NCBI GenBank assembly: GCA_018136815.1
Contig: CM030944.1
Coordinates: forward strand, 431,256 to 495,255
Direction of reading: 5' to 3'
DNA length: 64,000 bases
Source of the DNA: Isochrysis galbana
Taxonomy: Eukaryota > Haptophyta > Isochrysidales > Isochrysidaceae
Both the position numbers and the translations under genes were made by a program. Under the pieces are notes generated by a model, which worked only from the letters and a program-made list of their open reading frames with translations, did not search any database and had not been told where the DNA came from. The stretch's first letter is position 1. Every line of letters begins with the position of its first letter. Positions 1 through 10,599 of this stretch are shown piece after piece.

Positions 1-1943
1 ACTCTGGCAGCGAGTATTATCCTCCGTCTCCACAACAGGTATACGACAACCACCGCCATGAAGAGCAACGCGGCGACGACGGAGCTGATTGTGATCTCAA
101 CCACCATGAGCTTCTTTTTCTCTACAGGCTCGTTGCACGTGGTGCCATCCCACACGAGTTCTGAGCCCGACTCAGAGGTGCAATTCAGCTCACAGGCTGA
201 GCCGTAGAAGAACGGCCGGCAGATGCAGCTGCCAAGAGCAGTGCACGCGCCATTGCCACTACAGTTCCCGGTACGCACGACACAGGCGCGGTCCTCCCAC
301 GTGGGCATGGGAAAAAACATCCGGTGGATGGAGGGAGCAAACTCCGTCTCTGGGTAATCAACCACCACAGGGTGCACGGCATTGGCGCAGTGGGAGCATG
401 ATGCCGCGCCTGGAGCGTATTGCACCACTGGGAATTGTGCGAGCTGGATCTGTCCATTTGCGTTAAACCTGACCGGAGCGTAAAACTCTACAAGCTGCGA
501 AGAGGCCAGCGCAGAGGCAACCACGTCCACGTCTAGAGTGCCTGCCCGCTCGATGGCATCACCGAGAGCACAGAGAGCGGCGAAGGTGGCCGCGCCGATG
601 AAGTTGTTCGGCTTTTGCGTCACGTCGCCGTTGATGGCCTCTGCAAATGCTGCAGCGTACTCGGCACTTGTCCAGTTCGAGAACTGACCGCGCTGCCCCG
701 GAAGCTGCTCACTCCAGCCCTGTGCCTCGATGAAATATTCGCCTTCCCACCAGCCTTCTCGCAGCTTGTTCACGTACATGGCCTCCGAGAGCGAAACCGT
801 GAGCGCTGCGGCGAGTGGGGCGTATGAGATGTCCTTCATGACTTCCACCGCGGCAATGCCGCCACTGACCGTGGAGCATATCAACACGACATTCACCTCA
901 TCATCGCGCAACTGAGACAGCGCGCCTTTCATAAGATTGTAATATGTCTCACTATCGACGTCGCGGAATATGGGGATGTAGGTGGCCTTGGTGCCGCCCG
1001 TGCCGTTGGAGCGGTGCCATTCTACCTCGGCATCATCACAAACTGCACGTGGGAAGACGTCGTCCTCAATGACCAACCCAACCCTCAAGCTCTCCCTGCA
1101 CCCACCGGCAAGGCAGCGCGAGCGATCGCACGATGGGTTGACATCGCATGCAGCTGCGGCATGCACCACTGCGCTCAACGCGCTCCTTAGATAAGTCTTG
1201 CTTTCCGGTAGCAAGCCAAACACGAGTGGGCTAGCGCCAGAGCCTTGCCCAAGAGCGTCCAGCTCGTCCGCCATCAGCCGAGCCCGTTCATAAATGTCGG
1301 GGCTCGAGCCGGAGGAAGAGAGCATAATTCGTCGGCTGCCGACCGCCTGCTTGGCCGCGTGAATCGTCAGCCCGGAGCCGTACGGTCCGAGCATGAAGTC
1401 GGCTCCCCAATCCGTCACAAGTCTCGAGGTGGCGTTTGTCACTTGGAGGCTCGATGCGTTGTCGTCCATGTAAACGCATCGAACGGCGTACCGCGCGGAT
1501 TCGTTCAGTCTAATGCCCCCACGCGTGTTGACCAATTCCGTAAACAGCTCGCAGTTCCTGCGCATCTTCTGAGACTCATAGAAGAAGTCTTCATGCTCCA
1601 GCTCGAGAGTTGCGGGCGCGCCCACCACAACGGTCCCGTCAAACTTCCCGGCGTAGGTGCAGTCGTGGGCAACGGAGGCGAGTTGTATCGCGCTGGGCGG
1701 CAGCTCAGGCGGCGTGAGCGCCTCGACCAGCTTCCAGCACAGCCCTCCCTCCCCCTGATTGAGGTACGAGGCCGGCCGCGAGAGGCCGTCGGTGGCGGGT
1801 AGGCAGCCCTCGCTGCTCGGGCTCACCTGCACGTGGCGCTGGCCGACGTGCGGGGCGCAGCGCGGCACCTCGAGGCCCAGTGCGCACCATGCACACGCAC
1901 ACACCAGCGCCAGACGCAGCCGAGAGCTCACAGACGCTCCCAT
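1..1943 (-). CDS. PBP1/ANF-type receptor with EGF-like module and single TM (partial, C-terminus off window)
   Basis: One uninterrupted frame runs from the ATG at 1943 to the left edge, about 647 codons without a stop. Residues 1-23 are a signal peptide ending in a hydrophobic, Cys-rich stretch. Residues ~85-505 resemble a type-1 periplasmic-binding-protein/ANF-receptor ligand domain, with a core passage reading GGIRLNES and then DFMLGPYGSG, and a late helix NNFIGAATFAALCALGDAIE. Residues ~552-584 form an EGF-like module with six cysteines (GNCSGNGACTALGSCICRP). Residues ~614-637 are a strong TM helix followed by WRRR, giving an outside-to-inside type I topology. Several N-x-S/T sites fit an extracellular domain. 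The cytoplasmic part, where related protist receptors carry kinase or cyclase domains, lies outside the window. The fold is my reading of sequence features; the ligand is unknown. Confidence 0.75.
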   Translation of the reverse strand, partial: MGASVSSRLRLALVCACAWCALGLEVPRCAPHVGQRHVQVSPSSEGCLPATDGLSRPASYLNQGEGGLCWKLVEALTPPELPPSAIQLASVAHDCTYAGKFDGTVVVGAPATLELEHEDFFYESQKMRRNCELFTELVNTRGGIRLNESARYAVRCVYMDDNASSLQVTNATSRLVTDWGADFMLGPYGSGLTIHAAKQAVGSRRIMLSSSGSSPDIYERARLMADELDALGQGSGASPLVFGLLPESKTYLRSALSAVVHAAAACDVNPSCDRSRCLAGGCRESLRVGLVIEDDVFPRAVCDDAEVEWHRSNGTGGTKATYIPIFRDVDSETYYNLMKGALSQLRDDEVNVVLICSTVSGGIAAVEVMKDISYAPLAAALTVSLSEAMYVNKLREGWWEGEYFIEAQGWSEQLPGQRGQFSNWTSAEYAAAFAEAINGDVTQKPNNFIGAATFAALCALGDAIERAGTLDVDVVASALASSQLVEFYAPVRFNANGQIQLAQFPVVQYAPGAASCSHCANAVHPVVVDYPETEFAPSIHRMFFPMPTWEDRACVVRTGNCSGNGACTALGSCICRPFFYGSACELNCTSESGSELVWDGTTCNEPVEKKKLMVVEITISSVVAALLFMAVVVVYLLWRRRIILAAR

Positions 1944-1984
1944 CTCACTGCCCCCTTCCCCTCCCATCCCACCCGGCGTCTCTC

Positions 1985-2112
1985 TCTCTAAACCCACACA
2001 CACACATACACACATTCACATACTCTCTCTCTCTCTCTCTCTCCACCCCCCTCTCCTCCCCTCTCTCTCCCCGCTCTCCCCCTCTCTGCCCCTTTCCCTC
2101 TCCCTAAACCAT
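1985..2112. repeat. (CA)n and (CT)n microsatellites upstream of the receptor gene
   Basis: A short CA-rich tract (about 1993-2020) is followed by CT/CCT-rich polypyrimidine sequence to about 2105. It lies 40-170 bases upstream of the receptor ATG, in the probable promoter or 5' UTR. Similar tracts precede several other genes here. Confidence 0.85.
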
Positions 2113-2511
2113 CTGATAATGTGGGCGTCCTCGCCGGACGGGTCGCGCGGGGAGCGCTCTCCTTCCGAAGAAGAAGGGAGAGAGACGCTCCAGAAACATA
2201 GAGCGAAGAGGAGAGAGAGGAGGTGGCCTCGGCAGCCCCAGAGTGAAAAAGAAAAGGTGCGCACAATCTGTCTAGACTCGTGCTCCCTTCTGCTACTCGT
2301 ACTCGCAAATCTCGCGCCTGAAACTCACGAAAACAGGGCAGGGGCCCCCCCGCGAACGAGCGGACCTCCTACCAGTAGACGGTAAAGGAAGCCGGCGGCC
2401 CGCCGGCCGTCATCTTCTTCTCATTTCTCTGAGTTGTGGTTGATAGTACTGATATTTACAGAACTCTAGTACTTTAGGAAGTCGATGTTTGGCCCTGAGC
2501 GTGTTTTGTTG
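2113..2511. other. Non-genic, no recognisable feature
   Basis: The upstream flank of the receptor gene is moderately GC-rich and I see no coding or repeat match in it. The short open frames do not resemble proteins. Confidence 0.4.
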
Positions 2512-2630
2512 TAAAAAAAACCTTTTAATATTCTCGCCACGCGCGCGGCTACGGGGTTGTCTATTGTAGCCACGCCCAGATCCCTTCCTCTCCTCTCACT
2601 CCCCGCCTTGCGGCAACTCCCCTCGTGCTC
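2512..2630 (-). repeat. Short T-tailed dispersed repeat, copy 1 (family S)
   Basis: Read on the minus strand this matches 3395-3502 and the minus strand of 17312-17425. Shared features, in order, are a GTTGCCGCAAGGCGG-like start, a GAGGGGA-rich stretch, GGGCGTGGCTACA, a CGCG-rich patch, GCGAGAATATT and a terminal run of T. The ~110-bp size and T-tail suggest a non-autonomous retroposon. No pol III box is convincing. Confidence 0.55.
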
Positions 2631-3056
2631 TACTTAGGGGCCCGGGTCGTGGGTGGGGCTGGGTCGGGCGGGGTGCATCGGCCCTCAGTGGTCTGTTCTC
2701 GCCTTCCTCCTGTGCCTCTGGGTGGCCGGTTTCTTGCTGCTGTGGTGTAGGTGAGCGTGTTTTGTTGTATGAGTGACAGATCTACTCCCAGTGCTTTGTT
2801 GTATGAGAGGGAAACGTGGCCGCGGCACCGTCGTTGTATGGTGAGCGCGCTAGCTTCATGATGTTCCCCTTGGACGATGGACGATGGACTGCACGATATT
2901 GCTATCAACTTTAACTATGACTATCAATCAAGAGGCAAGAGGCTGCAACCTCAGATCTAGGTTCTGGTATGGGAGGCTAGCACCCGTAATAAAATAAACG
3001 GGGGTCCCCCGGCCCCGGCAACCGATTTCAGGCCTTAGGCCTTAGGGCTAACTTTT

Positions 3057-3072
3057 AGGGCGGTCAAACAGC
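3057..3072 (-). repeat. Terminal fragment of repeat family A
   Basis: GGCGGTCAAACAG is the reverse complement of the right terminus (CTGTTTGACCGCC) found at 20011-20025 and 31903-31916. It directly abuts a LINE fragment, so it is either a solo end or an insertion scar. Confidence 0.4.
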
Positions 3073-3082
3073 AAACAGTGAT

Positions 3083-3200
3083 TTATACCAGAGACACCTA
3101 CATGCACTTCCAACACATAACCCACCGCGGGATAGGTACAAACAATCGTTTCCCTGGTTGAGACTCGTTGTCGTTGTGTCGATTATGCAAACCGTAAAAC
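3083..3200 (+). pseudogene. LINE ORF2 C-terminal fragment (zinc-knuckle region), decayed
   Basis: Translation of the plus strand gives TRDTYMHFQHITHRGIG and then NNRFPG, a stop and CRLCK. This aligns with TARDMHLHFKHITHRRVG and the following zinc knuckle in the longer element at 27476-28759. It carries an in-frame stop and no flanking RT, so it is a dead remnant. Confidence 0.7.
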
Positions 3201-3324
3201 CTCAATAAAGAGATAGGCCAATGGCCACCCAGCCACCCAGCGGCACAGGAGGAGGGCGAGAACATACCGCTAGGGGCAGGTGCACCCCGCCCAACTCAGT
3301 CCCCCCCGCAATCTAAATCTGAGC

Positions 3325-3352
3325 CCCTAAGCCCTAAGCCCTAAGCCCTAAG
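3325..3352. repeat. Four copies of CCCTAAG
   Basis: Four perfect head-to-tail heptamers resemble eukaryotic telomere units (TTAGGG/TTTAGGG classes). They are too few and too internal to mark a chromosome end. Confidence 0.8.
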
Positions 3353-3394
3353 TAACTTAGCTAAGTAGAAGTAGAGCACAAGCACAAGCACAAG

Positions 3395-3502
3395 GAGAGT
3401 TGCCCCAAGGCGGGTGGTGAGGGAGAGGAAGGGGAATGGGCGTGGCTACAGAAGTGAATCCCACTGCCACGTGTGAGGCGAGAATATTGAAAGGTTTTTT
3501 TT
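3395..3502 (+). repeat. Short T-tailed dispersed repeat, copy 2 (family S)
   Basis: This is the same module order as 2512-2630 but in plus orientation, ending GCGAGAATATTGAAAGG plus eight T. A second, shorter tail (GCGAGAATTTTAAAAG plus T run) follows at about 3562-3580. That suggests a tail duplication or a second truncated insertion immediately before the gene at 3717. Confidence 0.55.
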
Positions 3503-3716
3503 GAGTCCTGTTTTCTTCACCCATACTGTAATCAAAGGTCCAAAGCCGCGCACGAGGCGAGAATTTTAAAAGTTTTTTTTTCGGAGACGCATTCACCTGC
3601 TTTTCCATCATCACTCGCGCAGCAGCAGCGGACGGATATTTTTTGGTCAAAGAGAGCTTGAAAAGCTTTCTCTCCCTCGACGGCCTCCCGCGTCCCTCTC
3701 CTGCCCTTCGCGCGCG

Positions 3717-6132
3717 ATGCTCCCTTCGCCTCCTCCTCCACTCGCTTCTCGGCTTCTCTGCCTGGCGGACGCGTACGATGGCGAGGCGAGCGTGTCCGCC
3801 CTGCGTACCTCGGCCGCTCTCGTCGATTCTGCCGCGCCTAGACTGCTCAGTGCCGCCGAGAGGGGCGTGAGGGCGCTGCGGTCTGCTCTGCGCTCTCGCG
3901 CTGGCACCACTCTCTCCACTTCCTTCAGCCAGTGGGCGTCGGCGGCAGCGCAAATGGCGGCCGCGGAGCGGGAAGCGGAGCTGTTACTGGCCCTCCAGCG
4001 CCACGCCGACGCGCGCCGCCGGAGCGATGCGCTGTGGAGGGCCAAGCTCGCTGAGGCGGCGGGCGGAGCATGTGTGTCGCCGTTTGAGAGAGTCGAGAAT
4101 CTCATGCTCACGAAAGAGCTCGCCGCGCTCGAGGATGAGGTGAGTGCCCCGTCCACGATGTTATGACACCCACATCACGAGTGAGCGTATTGCGGACGCC
4201 TGGACAGCCCGCATGCACGCGCGCCCGCTGCAGCGAGTGCTGTGCTCGCATGCACCACGCAACATCGACTGCGCCCTGCCCACATGACCTCAGCTGCAAG
4301 AGGAGAGGCTGCGACTGCGCGAGCGCGACGAGGCGGACGTCGCGATGGCGGAATTTACCGGACAATTCGTTCCATCCTTTTCTGGCACGCCCGCACGGGA
4401 TCCTGCAACGCCTCCATCGCCTCCGGCTACATCAACAGCCACCGCCGATGCGGCTAACGCTTGTGCGTCGTCCATCAGGGTTTCTCAGCGAGACACATCC
4501 GGCGCGCCCCCGACAGGCTCCAGCAAGAGCGCAGATGATTCTGAGCGGTATTTACCGCAGCTACCACCCTTCGCCGTCGAATCCTCTTCCGAACGGCCTC
4601 GTGTGGTGCGCTCCCTAGCTGAGCTATATCCTCCTGAATCATACACTGATCTTACAGAGGCAAGACCTACAGGGTTGGAGGCCGAGTTCCCCCGTGGGCT
4701 TTTGGGGAGCGGAGGCCATGGCGCCAGCACTGCGCTCGCGACAGCGGCAAAAGAAGCCTCATTCTGTTACCCGGGCCCATCGAGGTCTTTGGATGCTGAT
4801 GGCGGCACGGGTGCGGAAGGCGACGGCTGCCTGGCTTCAACAATCAAACGGCAGTGGATCGGATCCCCAATTTCCACCCATGGGCCGGAACCTGCTGGCC
4901 TGCCCGCCGGCCAGAACGGCTCCCCAGCGCACTGGCCTGCTCCAGCGGCGCCCAACCTACGGATAGATGCCACGTCTATCCAAGATGCTAACCATCTGAC
5001 TAACACGGGCCGCGAGTTCGGGTCGGATGACACAACGTTCAGAGTGGACGCCGCGATGGACTCCGACTCGTTTGATGGCATCGCTGATCGCATCTCGCAG
5101 CTGGAAATGACGGTAAGTGGCGGGCACGATTGTGCCCTGCGCCACGCCGGCATCAGCAGCCCGCCGCACAATCCAACCATCCTGCGGATTGTTCGACTCT
5201 TGCAACTGTCTCCGCAGGTTGGCCTCGAGCCGCTCACACCGCTTGCAGCCGCCGCAGCTCAGAGGGAACAGCATTCCACTCCGCCGTCCCGAGGCAGCCT
5301 TCGTTGCGGTGTCCGGCCTATATCAATGTCCGCCATTGACCAGGTGTCCCGATCCTATGGAGCCTCACCGGTCGCAACGCCCCTATCCGACACGCCGCCA
5401 GCCTATCGCTCTCGCCTGAGTGGTCGACAACCGCCTAGAGTACCTCATATCGTGCGGCCTGCGGAAACCGAGGTCAGCAAGGACCCGTCCAACTCTCAGG
5501 CGTCAACGCCATCGTCATGCACACCACCCCTCGCCGGCTCTGCGACGCATCGTTGTCGCGCCCGGGCACGAACCGCCCCTCTTGATCCCGGTCGCGCTCT
5601 AATCCCCCACTTACCGCTCTCAAATGGGAGGAGGCTCTCGGGCGGGGATGTGGACGCGGGTAGGCCCCATAGTATTGAGGTGGGACTTGCGGCCCAGTGC
5701 GGCCCACGGCTTTGGGGTGGTACCCTCACCGAAACGGCGGCTGAGGCGGCGGAGAACGGGCACGCCGAGGTCCTATGGAAGGGATCTCCTTATGGAGCCG
5801 ATTTGAGCGCTCTCTTTGGTGGCCGTTGTAACGCACCAGCACCGTGGTCCGATCAAGCCCCCCCCATATCATCTTGCGCTCACATCCAAGCTTTGGCTGG
5901 ATCCGGCCGCTTGCCAACCACTCGTAGCTCCGTAGCACATCCAACACCTCGAGACGCGCCTGACAACGAGGGTCCGACGGCGCCGCCCACCGGTTTCTCA
6001 ATCCATTCGCCGCCGGGCGTGCGCGTTGCGGCGCAAGTACGTACACCCCCTCCGTCATTGCCGCTTTCGCCGGAGGGCCGACGGGCCCTTTGGTCAGGAG
6101 GGCTTCCCTCGCAGCAGCCGAGTCCACATTGA
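3717..6132 (+). CDS. Hypothetical coiled-coil / low-complexity protein, intron-containing
   Basis: Exon 1 is 3717-4139 and ends in GAGGATGAG before a GTGAGT donor. Exon 2 starts at 4294 after CAG, and both junctions are phase 0, giving a continuous acidic/basic heptad-rich join (LQEERLRLRERDEADVA). A second intron is likely at 5113-5217 (GTAAGT donor, CCGCAG acceptor, 105 bases, in frame). A third at ~6039-6113 is possible. About 718 residues result. Residues 1-155 are Ala/Leu/Arg-rich and helical. The rest is Ser/Pro/Ala-rich and probably disordered, with a short helical piece around ISQLEMT. I recognise no family. The ATG at 3717 is the first after the stop-rich repeat DNA. The 3' end is uncertain because alternative splicing near 6039 would barely change it. 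Confidence 0.6.
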
Positions 6133-6911
6133 TTCTGGAATTTAGAGGCAAATGCGAAGTTTAAGACAAGTTTAGTAGGCATCACGTCTAACGCACTGCG
6201 TGCGTTTGCAGCGGCACTCTCGCGTGGAGCCACGTATGGTGGCGCGTAGGGGAGGGCGTTAAGGTGTATAGAGACGCAGAACGTTTGCATGTGACGTTGT
6301 ATGTTGTATGAGTACGTTTACGGTTTACATCAACATTACTCACTACCATGCGCTCAGCTACAGCTAACCCTCCGGCCGCTCTTGCCCGACCAGAGCCGAG
6401 AGTGTAGCCAGTAGTACTATGTAGCTGTAGCATAGAGCTATGGGCCTGCGTTGCGCGAGAGCGGTGTGGTTGTTACTGATACGTAACAGCGGAGTGAGCA
6501 AACAGCAGGCGCTTGTGCGCATGCTTGCTTCTGTGCCTTCCGTGGGCCCATTGAGTATGGCGCTTTCGATGTATCCGTGTACAGTTGCGGAAGGCAAGCA
6601 CAATGGGTACTTGCAGCACACGCATCGCGATACTTAGAGAAACCAACCTTTCCATCATGGATTTGTCTCTGAGCTTTCTCGTTTTCGGCCCGCAATCAAG
6701 CGCGGCGAATTAATGCTCTGAAATTGAGCGCCGGGGCCAACTTTGCGCTTGCCCGCGCACAGCTAGGTCAATAGTCGGCGATGCAACCGCGGCTGGGGTG
6801 TGCCCCACGCTGGTGCGACCTCGAAGCAGTCCACCCAGTCCGCTAGGCCTGCCGCCGGTCGAGTGCAATTGGAATCAACGGCGAGTAGCCAAGCACAGCG
6901 CACAAGTCCAC
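6133..6911. other. Intergenic between convergent genes
   Basis: Shared 3' flank of the plus-strand gene ending at 6132 and the minus-strand gene ending at 6912. I see no coding, RNA or repeat feature here. Confidence 0.4.
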
Positions 6912-7421
6912 TCATGCCTCCGTGTTGTCCACGTCAAACTTGTCGACAATGTTGGCCTGGACCCACGGTGTCGTGCTCAGCGCGAGACCAATACGCAGCG
7001 GCACAGCAAAACGGGCAAAATTGACGAAGGCGAAGGCCTCCGCTCCGAGCTTGCCAATATCATCCTGGCTCGAGAAGTCGGGCCATGCACCGGTGAGCTG
7101 ACGGAACCCGAAGAGCGCAATCGGCACCGACGCGCCCCAGAAGATAAGCTCCCAGAAGATGTAGCTGAGGATGCCCGCCTTGCCGGCACCCTTCACTTTC
7201 TCCATCAGAGCCTTGGCTTCGTTGGGCGCCTCCTCTCCCTGGGACTGTCCAGGCTTCTCAGAGACAGCGGTTGCCTTGTCCGTTCTGCCAAAGAGCATCT
7301 GAGAGGCGGCGGCACGTTGCGGCGCGAGGACGAGGGTGTGAGCGTGGAGGGGCGCGAGGCGTAGCGCCGACGCCTCGCTGAACATCATCAGGCCGAGTAG
7401 CAGCTTCATCGCGAGCAGCAT
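6912..7421 (-). CDS. Plastid-targeted DUF1279/FAM210-like membrane protein
   Basis: This encodes 169 residues from the ATG at 7421; the upstream in-frame ATG at 7496 would only add a polar leader. The first 20 residues (MLLAMKLLLGLMMFSEASAL) form a signal peptide, and the SA-LRL junction followed by basic, hydroxylated sequence fits bipartite plastid targeting. The second half reads GKAGILSYIFWELIFWGAS, a hydrophobic segment, then FVNFARFAVPLRIGLALSTT. This is the order of a DUF1279 (FAM210-type) domain: Gly-Lys entry, first helix, spacer, second helix ending in an APxR/VPLRI motif. The family is an inner-organelle membrane domain of unsettled biochemistry. Length and targeting point to the plastid rather than the mitochondrion, by inference. 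Confidence 0.65.
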   Translation of the reverse strand: MLLAMKLLLGLMMFSEASALRLAPLHAHTLVLAPQRAAASQMLFGRTDKATAVSEKPGQSQGEEAPNEAKALMEKVKGAGKAGILSYIFWELIFWGASVPIALFGFRQLTGAWPDFSSQDDIGKLGAEAFAFVNFARFAVPLRIGLALSTTPWVQANIVDKFDVDNTEA

Positions 7422-7902
7422 TGTGGGAATGTCGGTGGCGGGCTGCGCTCGACGGGGGCGTCGGCTCTCGACAACCTTCGCGTGGATCTGAGACAACGTG
7501 GTTTATTTATTGCCACTTTCTATTTTCTTACCTTCGTTTCAAGACTGAAACCTTTGGCGGGGAGAGCTACTTTATGGTAAAGATTTTTGATTCTATGAGA
7601 AAGTGGGTACATTGGGGTGTTGTCCTGTGGCGGAAGATCGATATCAGATCACTATGGAAGACCGGGATACGTGATCTTGTCCAAGTCCAAGAGGTCAATA
7701 ATGAAAAGTGCACAAAGTGCGCGTGTGCGCGTTTCGCCGGTGGCGGGAGAGCGTTCCTGCGAATCGGCTTCCGCCGTGGGACATGGAATTGAGGTGCCGA
7801 GGCTGAAAGTGGTGGAGCCACCTCAGCATGGCTGTCCTGGTTGTCGCGAACAGGGGATGAGGATGTGTTGGTGTTGGTAGTTGTGGTTGTGTGGATGGAG
7901 CT

Positions 7903-8335
7903 TCAACCTACTTTCTACTTTTATAAGTGGGGGTCAATGGGGGCCCCCGCGCCCCCCTCTCTCCATCGCGGACACCCCCCGGGGTGGGCCCGTACAATCG
8001 ACCCCAGCCCCTGCCCTTTGGCAGGGGCTGGGCAATCAACACTCTGGCCCAGACCCCTAGTGGGCGCGGGCCGTGACTCGCACTCCCACGCCCAGCATGG
8101 GCCTGCCCTCGAGCTGACTCCCCCCCCATCCCTGGTCGCCAGGCAGACAGAGGGCTTCGGGCGGCTCCCAGGGCCAGCGAGGCAAGCGTGGGAGAGGCAG
8201 GGGGGGCCAGGGGCTGAGCCCCAGCCTCCACTGCCCCCTGACCCCTGAGCTGCCCTGGCTGGCCCTCTGGGAGCCCCCAAAGGGCCTCTGAGTGAGAGCA
8301 GGCCGTGTAGGGCCAGGTCAATACTTTTAGCAAGG
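7903..8335 (+). repeat. GC-rich dispersed repeat family C/B, long copy
   Basis: Bases ~7903-8015 match the minus strand of 58187-58296 nearly base for base: a start CAACCTACTTT, GGGGTCAATGGGGGC, a C-rich run, then CATCGCGGACAC and GACCCCAGCCCCTGCCC. From 8100 to 8300 the text (CAGGCAGACAG, GCCAGCGAGG, AGAGGCAGG) is shared with 24360-24490 and 58530-58700. There is no coding potential. It looks like a composite non-autonomous element. Confidence 0.6.
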
Positions 8336-8885
8336 CTAGGGCCTAGGTAAGGCAGTTACCTAGGTAACTTAGTTAACTGCCACTAACTGCCCCTAGAGTG
8401 GCGCCACGTAGTTACTAACTGCCTGGCGCTGCGCCCGAAGGCCAGTTAACTGAGTTAACTACTACTTGTTCAGCACCCGAGGCGCAACGGCAACGGCCCG
8501 CTAGCGGATAAAGGTACCCAGCTTTCTAGGACCAGTCCTAGAAACTAGGACGGACTTTGCTAGTGAGAGCATGAGCATACCATGTTATTTTGTCCCAAAC
8601 CTTGGCTATTGAGTTACCACATGCATGTCCTCATTAAATGTTCCAGGTGTACCTAGGCACCATTCCCTCAGCAACACCAAGTTTTGTGACGCGTCTGCGG
8701 GTCACCTGGTCGGAATTGCTGCTTGTCCTAGAAACGGGAGAAATGGCTGATACCACCCAATGGGGAGCTCTTCTACCCATGGTCCCCAGGAGATGAAATG
8801 TTGCTTTGACTGCCCTCTTTGAGTGCGCTGAGGGCTGTCGTGTTAGTACCGGGCTAGTGAGAGTAGTGGTACTAATGCTCAGTTA
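8336..8885. other. Non-genic; short palindromes
   Basis: This stretch contains the 14-bp palindrome GTTACCTAGGTAAC (8355-8368) and several AGTTAACT boxes to 8470. Nothing coding is recognised. It may be non-coding sequence of the degenerate retroelement whose RT fragment follows. Confidence 0.35.
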
Positions 8886-9455
8886 GATTATTATCCTCAA
8901 GTAGAGAGGCCGAACTCCGACCACACCATCGCGGTTACGGTGGTCAATACTGACCCCAAACCTCTACACCTTCCGTCGTTCCATCCTGTAGCTTCGCTAC
9001 AAGTTCGATTCAAGATTCACGCTGGAACTTATCGCCGCGTCGGTGACGTTAACTCGCCGGATGTGATTGAGTCGCTCGACGAGGACCAGCGTAAGCTCCT
9101 TGAGGCCGCCAAGATCGACCCCGAGGGCCGTCTCTCGATGCTCCAACGTGAACACGTTCGTCGTCTACTGGCCCGACGTATCGCTGCTTTCGCAATTGAC
9201 CCGACCAACCCGAATCACACTCACGTGATGGAGGTAGAGCTACCGCTCAACCCCGGGGCCGAAGCTCACCGTCACGCACCGTCTAGAGTTGGACGAGAGG
9301 GTGAGAAGATCATAGAGGACGAAGTTTGCAAGATGGAGTCCGCGGGCATCATTAGGAAATCAAATTCGTCGTGGGCCTCTCGAGTCGTGCTAGTCACTAA
9401 GAAGGATGGCTCCGTACGTTTCTGCGTAGATTATCGCGACGTCAACTCCAAGCTT
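8886..9455 (+). pseudogene. Ty3/gypsy-type pol fragment (start of reverse transcriptase), truncated
   Basis: The frame is open across this stretch and reads, near its end, KMESAGIIRKSNSSWASRVV followed by LVTKKDGSVRFCVDYRDVN. This is the RT block 1-2 signature of Ty3/gypsy (chromovirus-like) elements. Upstream VMEVELPLNPGAEAHRHAP corresponds to the usual linker before RT. The homology stops right after YRDVN at about 9455 and the frame runs on into unrelated Arg/Pro-rich sequence until 10019. No catalytic YxDD, RNase H, integrase or LTR is present. It is a 5' RT relic joined to foreign DNA. Confidence 0.75.
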
Positions 9456-9935
9456 CGTCTAGAGGACAGCCGGCAGGAAGATTCGTCCAAAACATTCTCC
9501 GGTCCCAAGATATCTCGTGGGGGGTCTCTCCGCGCTCCGCGAGGGAAAGGACGCGATCTCGCTCCGAGATTGGCCTCGCGCCCTCCCACGCTGCCCCGCC
9601 GTGCCCTTGGTCCCTCGCCCCCCCCGCGGCAGGTTCTTTCCCTCGGCGTGCCGTCCGTCGCCTCCGGCCCTCTTCTCTTACCTTCTCTCGATGTCATCAA
9701 ATGTTCCATGACCGTCTGTTGTCTTCTCTCGTCTATCGGTCATAGCTCCCCAACGAGATCTGCCCTCGTTGTGTCGGCCTCCCCTCTGTCGCATGTCTGC
9801 GCGTTGCTGAGTTGCCCTGGTGCCGACGCCTGGCCGTCCGTCCAGGTGTGGTTAGTTTTCGCCCCGTTTGGTTTAGTTTGTGTGGCTCTGTGCCCTCGAG
9901 CTTTTTGTAGCAACTTCGGCGAGGCCCACCGTGTT
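9456..9935. other. Unassigned sequence downstream of the gypsy fragment
   Basis: The base composition is C/T-rich and I recognise neither a protein nor a repeat partner in the window. The abrupt change at 9455 suggests an insertion or deletion junction. Confidence 0.3.
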
Positions 9936-9939
9936 CCCA

Positions 9940-10045
9940 ACCTAGATGTGAAACACGGTGGGTTAGGTCTAGAAACACACCAAAAACAGCTGTTTTTGGC
10001 TTTTTTGGAAACACGGTGAAACACAGTACCGAAAACAGCGGGTCA
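9940..10045. repeat. Palindromic AAACAC/AAACAG repeat, copy 1 (family P)
   Basis: It contains GAAACACGGTG, then the perfect 20-bp palindrome CCAAAAACAGCTGTTTTTGG (9980-9999), then GAAACACGGTGAAACAC. The same arrangement recurs at 10371-10445, 37608-37680 and 45086-45262. Confidence 0.65.
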
Positions 10046-10370
10046 TATATATATAGTATTATATTATACATATATATTTATATCCATCTCCCGTAGGCTC
10101 ACAGCTCACAGCTACCGGTAGTTCCTGTGGGAGTGTAATTGTAATTGTAACTGTCAAGCATGATTGTGATTGATGATTGATTGTCTTGCATCCAACTAGG
10201 TGCTAGGTGGTAGGTGGTGGTAGCTAGTGGTGTAGTGGTGCAGGTGGGTGGGAGGCCAGGCAATCAGGTGGCAGGTGGCGGGATTGATTGCATGCTATGG
10301 CTATGGCCTCGCTCGCACGCTCACTCACCGCGCGCCCGCAGCGCGCAACCCTCTGTTCCGGACATGGGGG
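10046..10370. other. AT microsatellite and GGT-rich simple sequence
   Basis: A TATATA-rich patch lies at about 10048-10085, followed by GTAATTGTAATT repeats and GGTGGTAGGT-type simple sequence at 10198-10250. No gene is seen. Confidence 0.5.
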
Positions 10371-10445
10371 TCTCCTAGAAACACGGTGAAAAACACTGTT
10401 TTTGACTTCCGTAGAAACACACTGTTCCTGTGTTTAACATCTAGG
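10371..10445. repeat. Palindromic repeat, copy 2 (family P)
   Basis: TAGAAACACGGTG, AAAAACACTGTTTTTGAC and TAGAAACACACTG appear in the same order as in 9940-10045, with a shorter middle. Confidence 0.55.
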
Positions 10446-10599
10446 GTTCCCAAGCGAGTCCCCCCGAGTTCCCGAGTCTATACCCCGAGTCAACGAGTCA
10501 ATACAAGTCAAGCACGCGCCTGAGCCACCCCCAGTCGCCTGCCACCACCTCCCACAAGCCTCCTTCCGCACTTCCGCGCCCTCCGTGCTTCATGCGTCG

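Noticed and set aside
1245..2385. Plus-strand frames of 185 and 208 codons
   Set aside because: They lie antisense to the receptor gene and its pyrimidine-rich leader; amino-acid content is Arg/Ser/Pro/Leu noise.
3325..3352. Telomere
   Set aside because: Only four heptamers, flanked on both sides by ordinary sequence.
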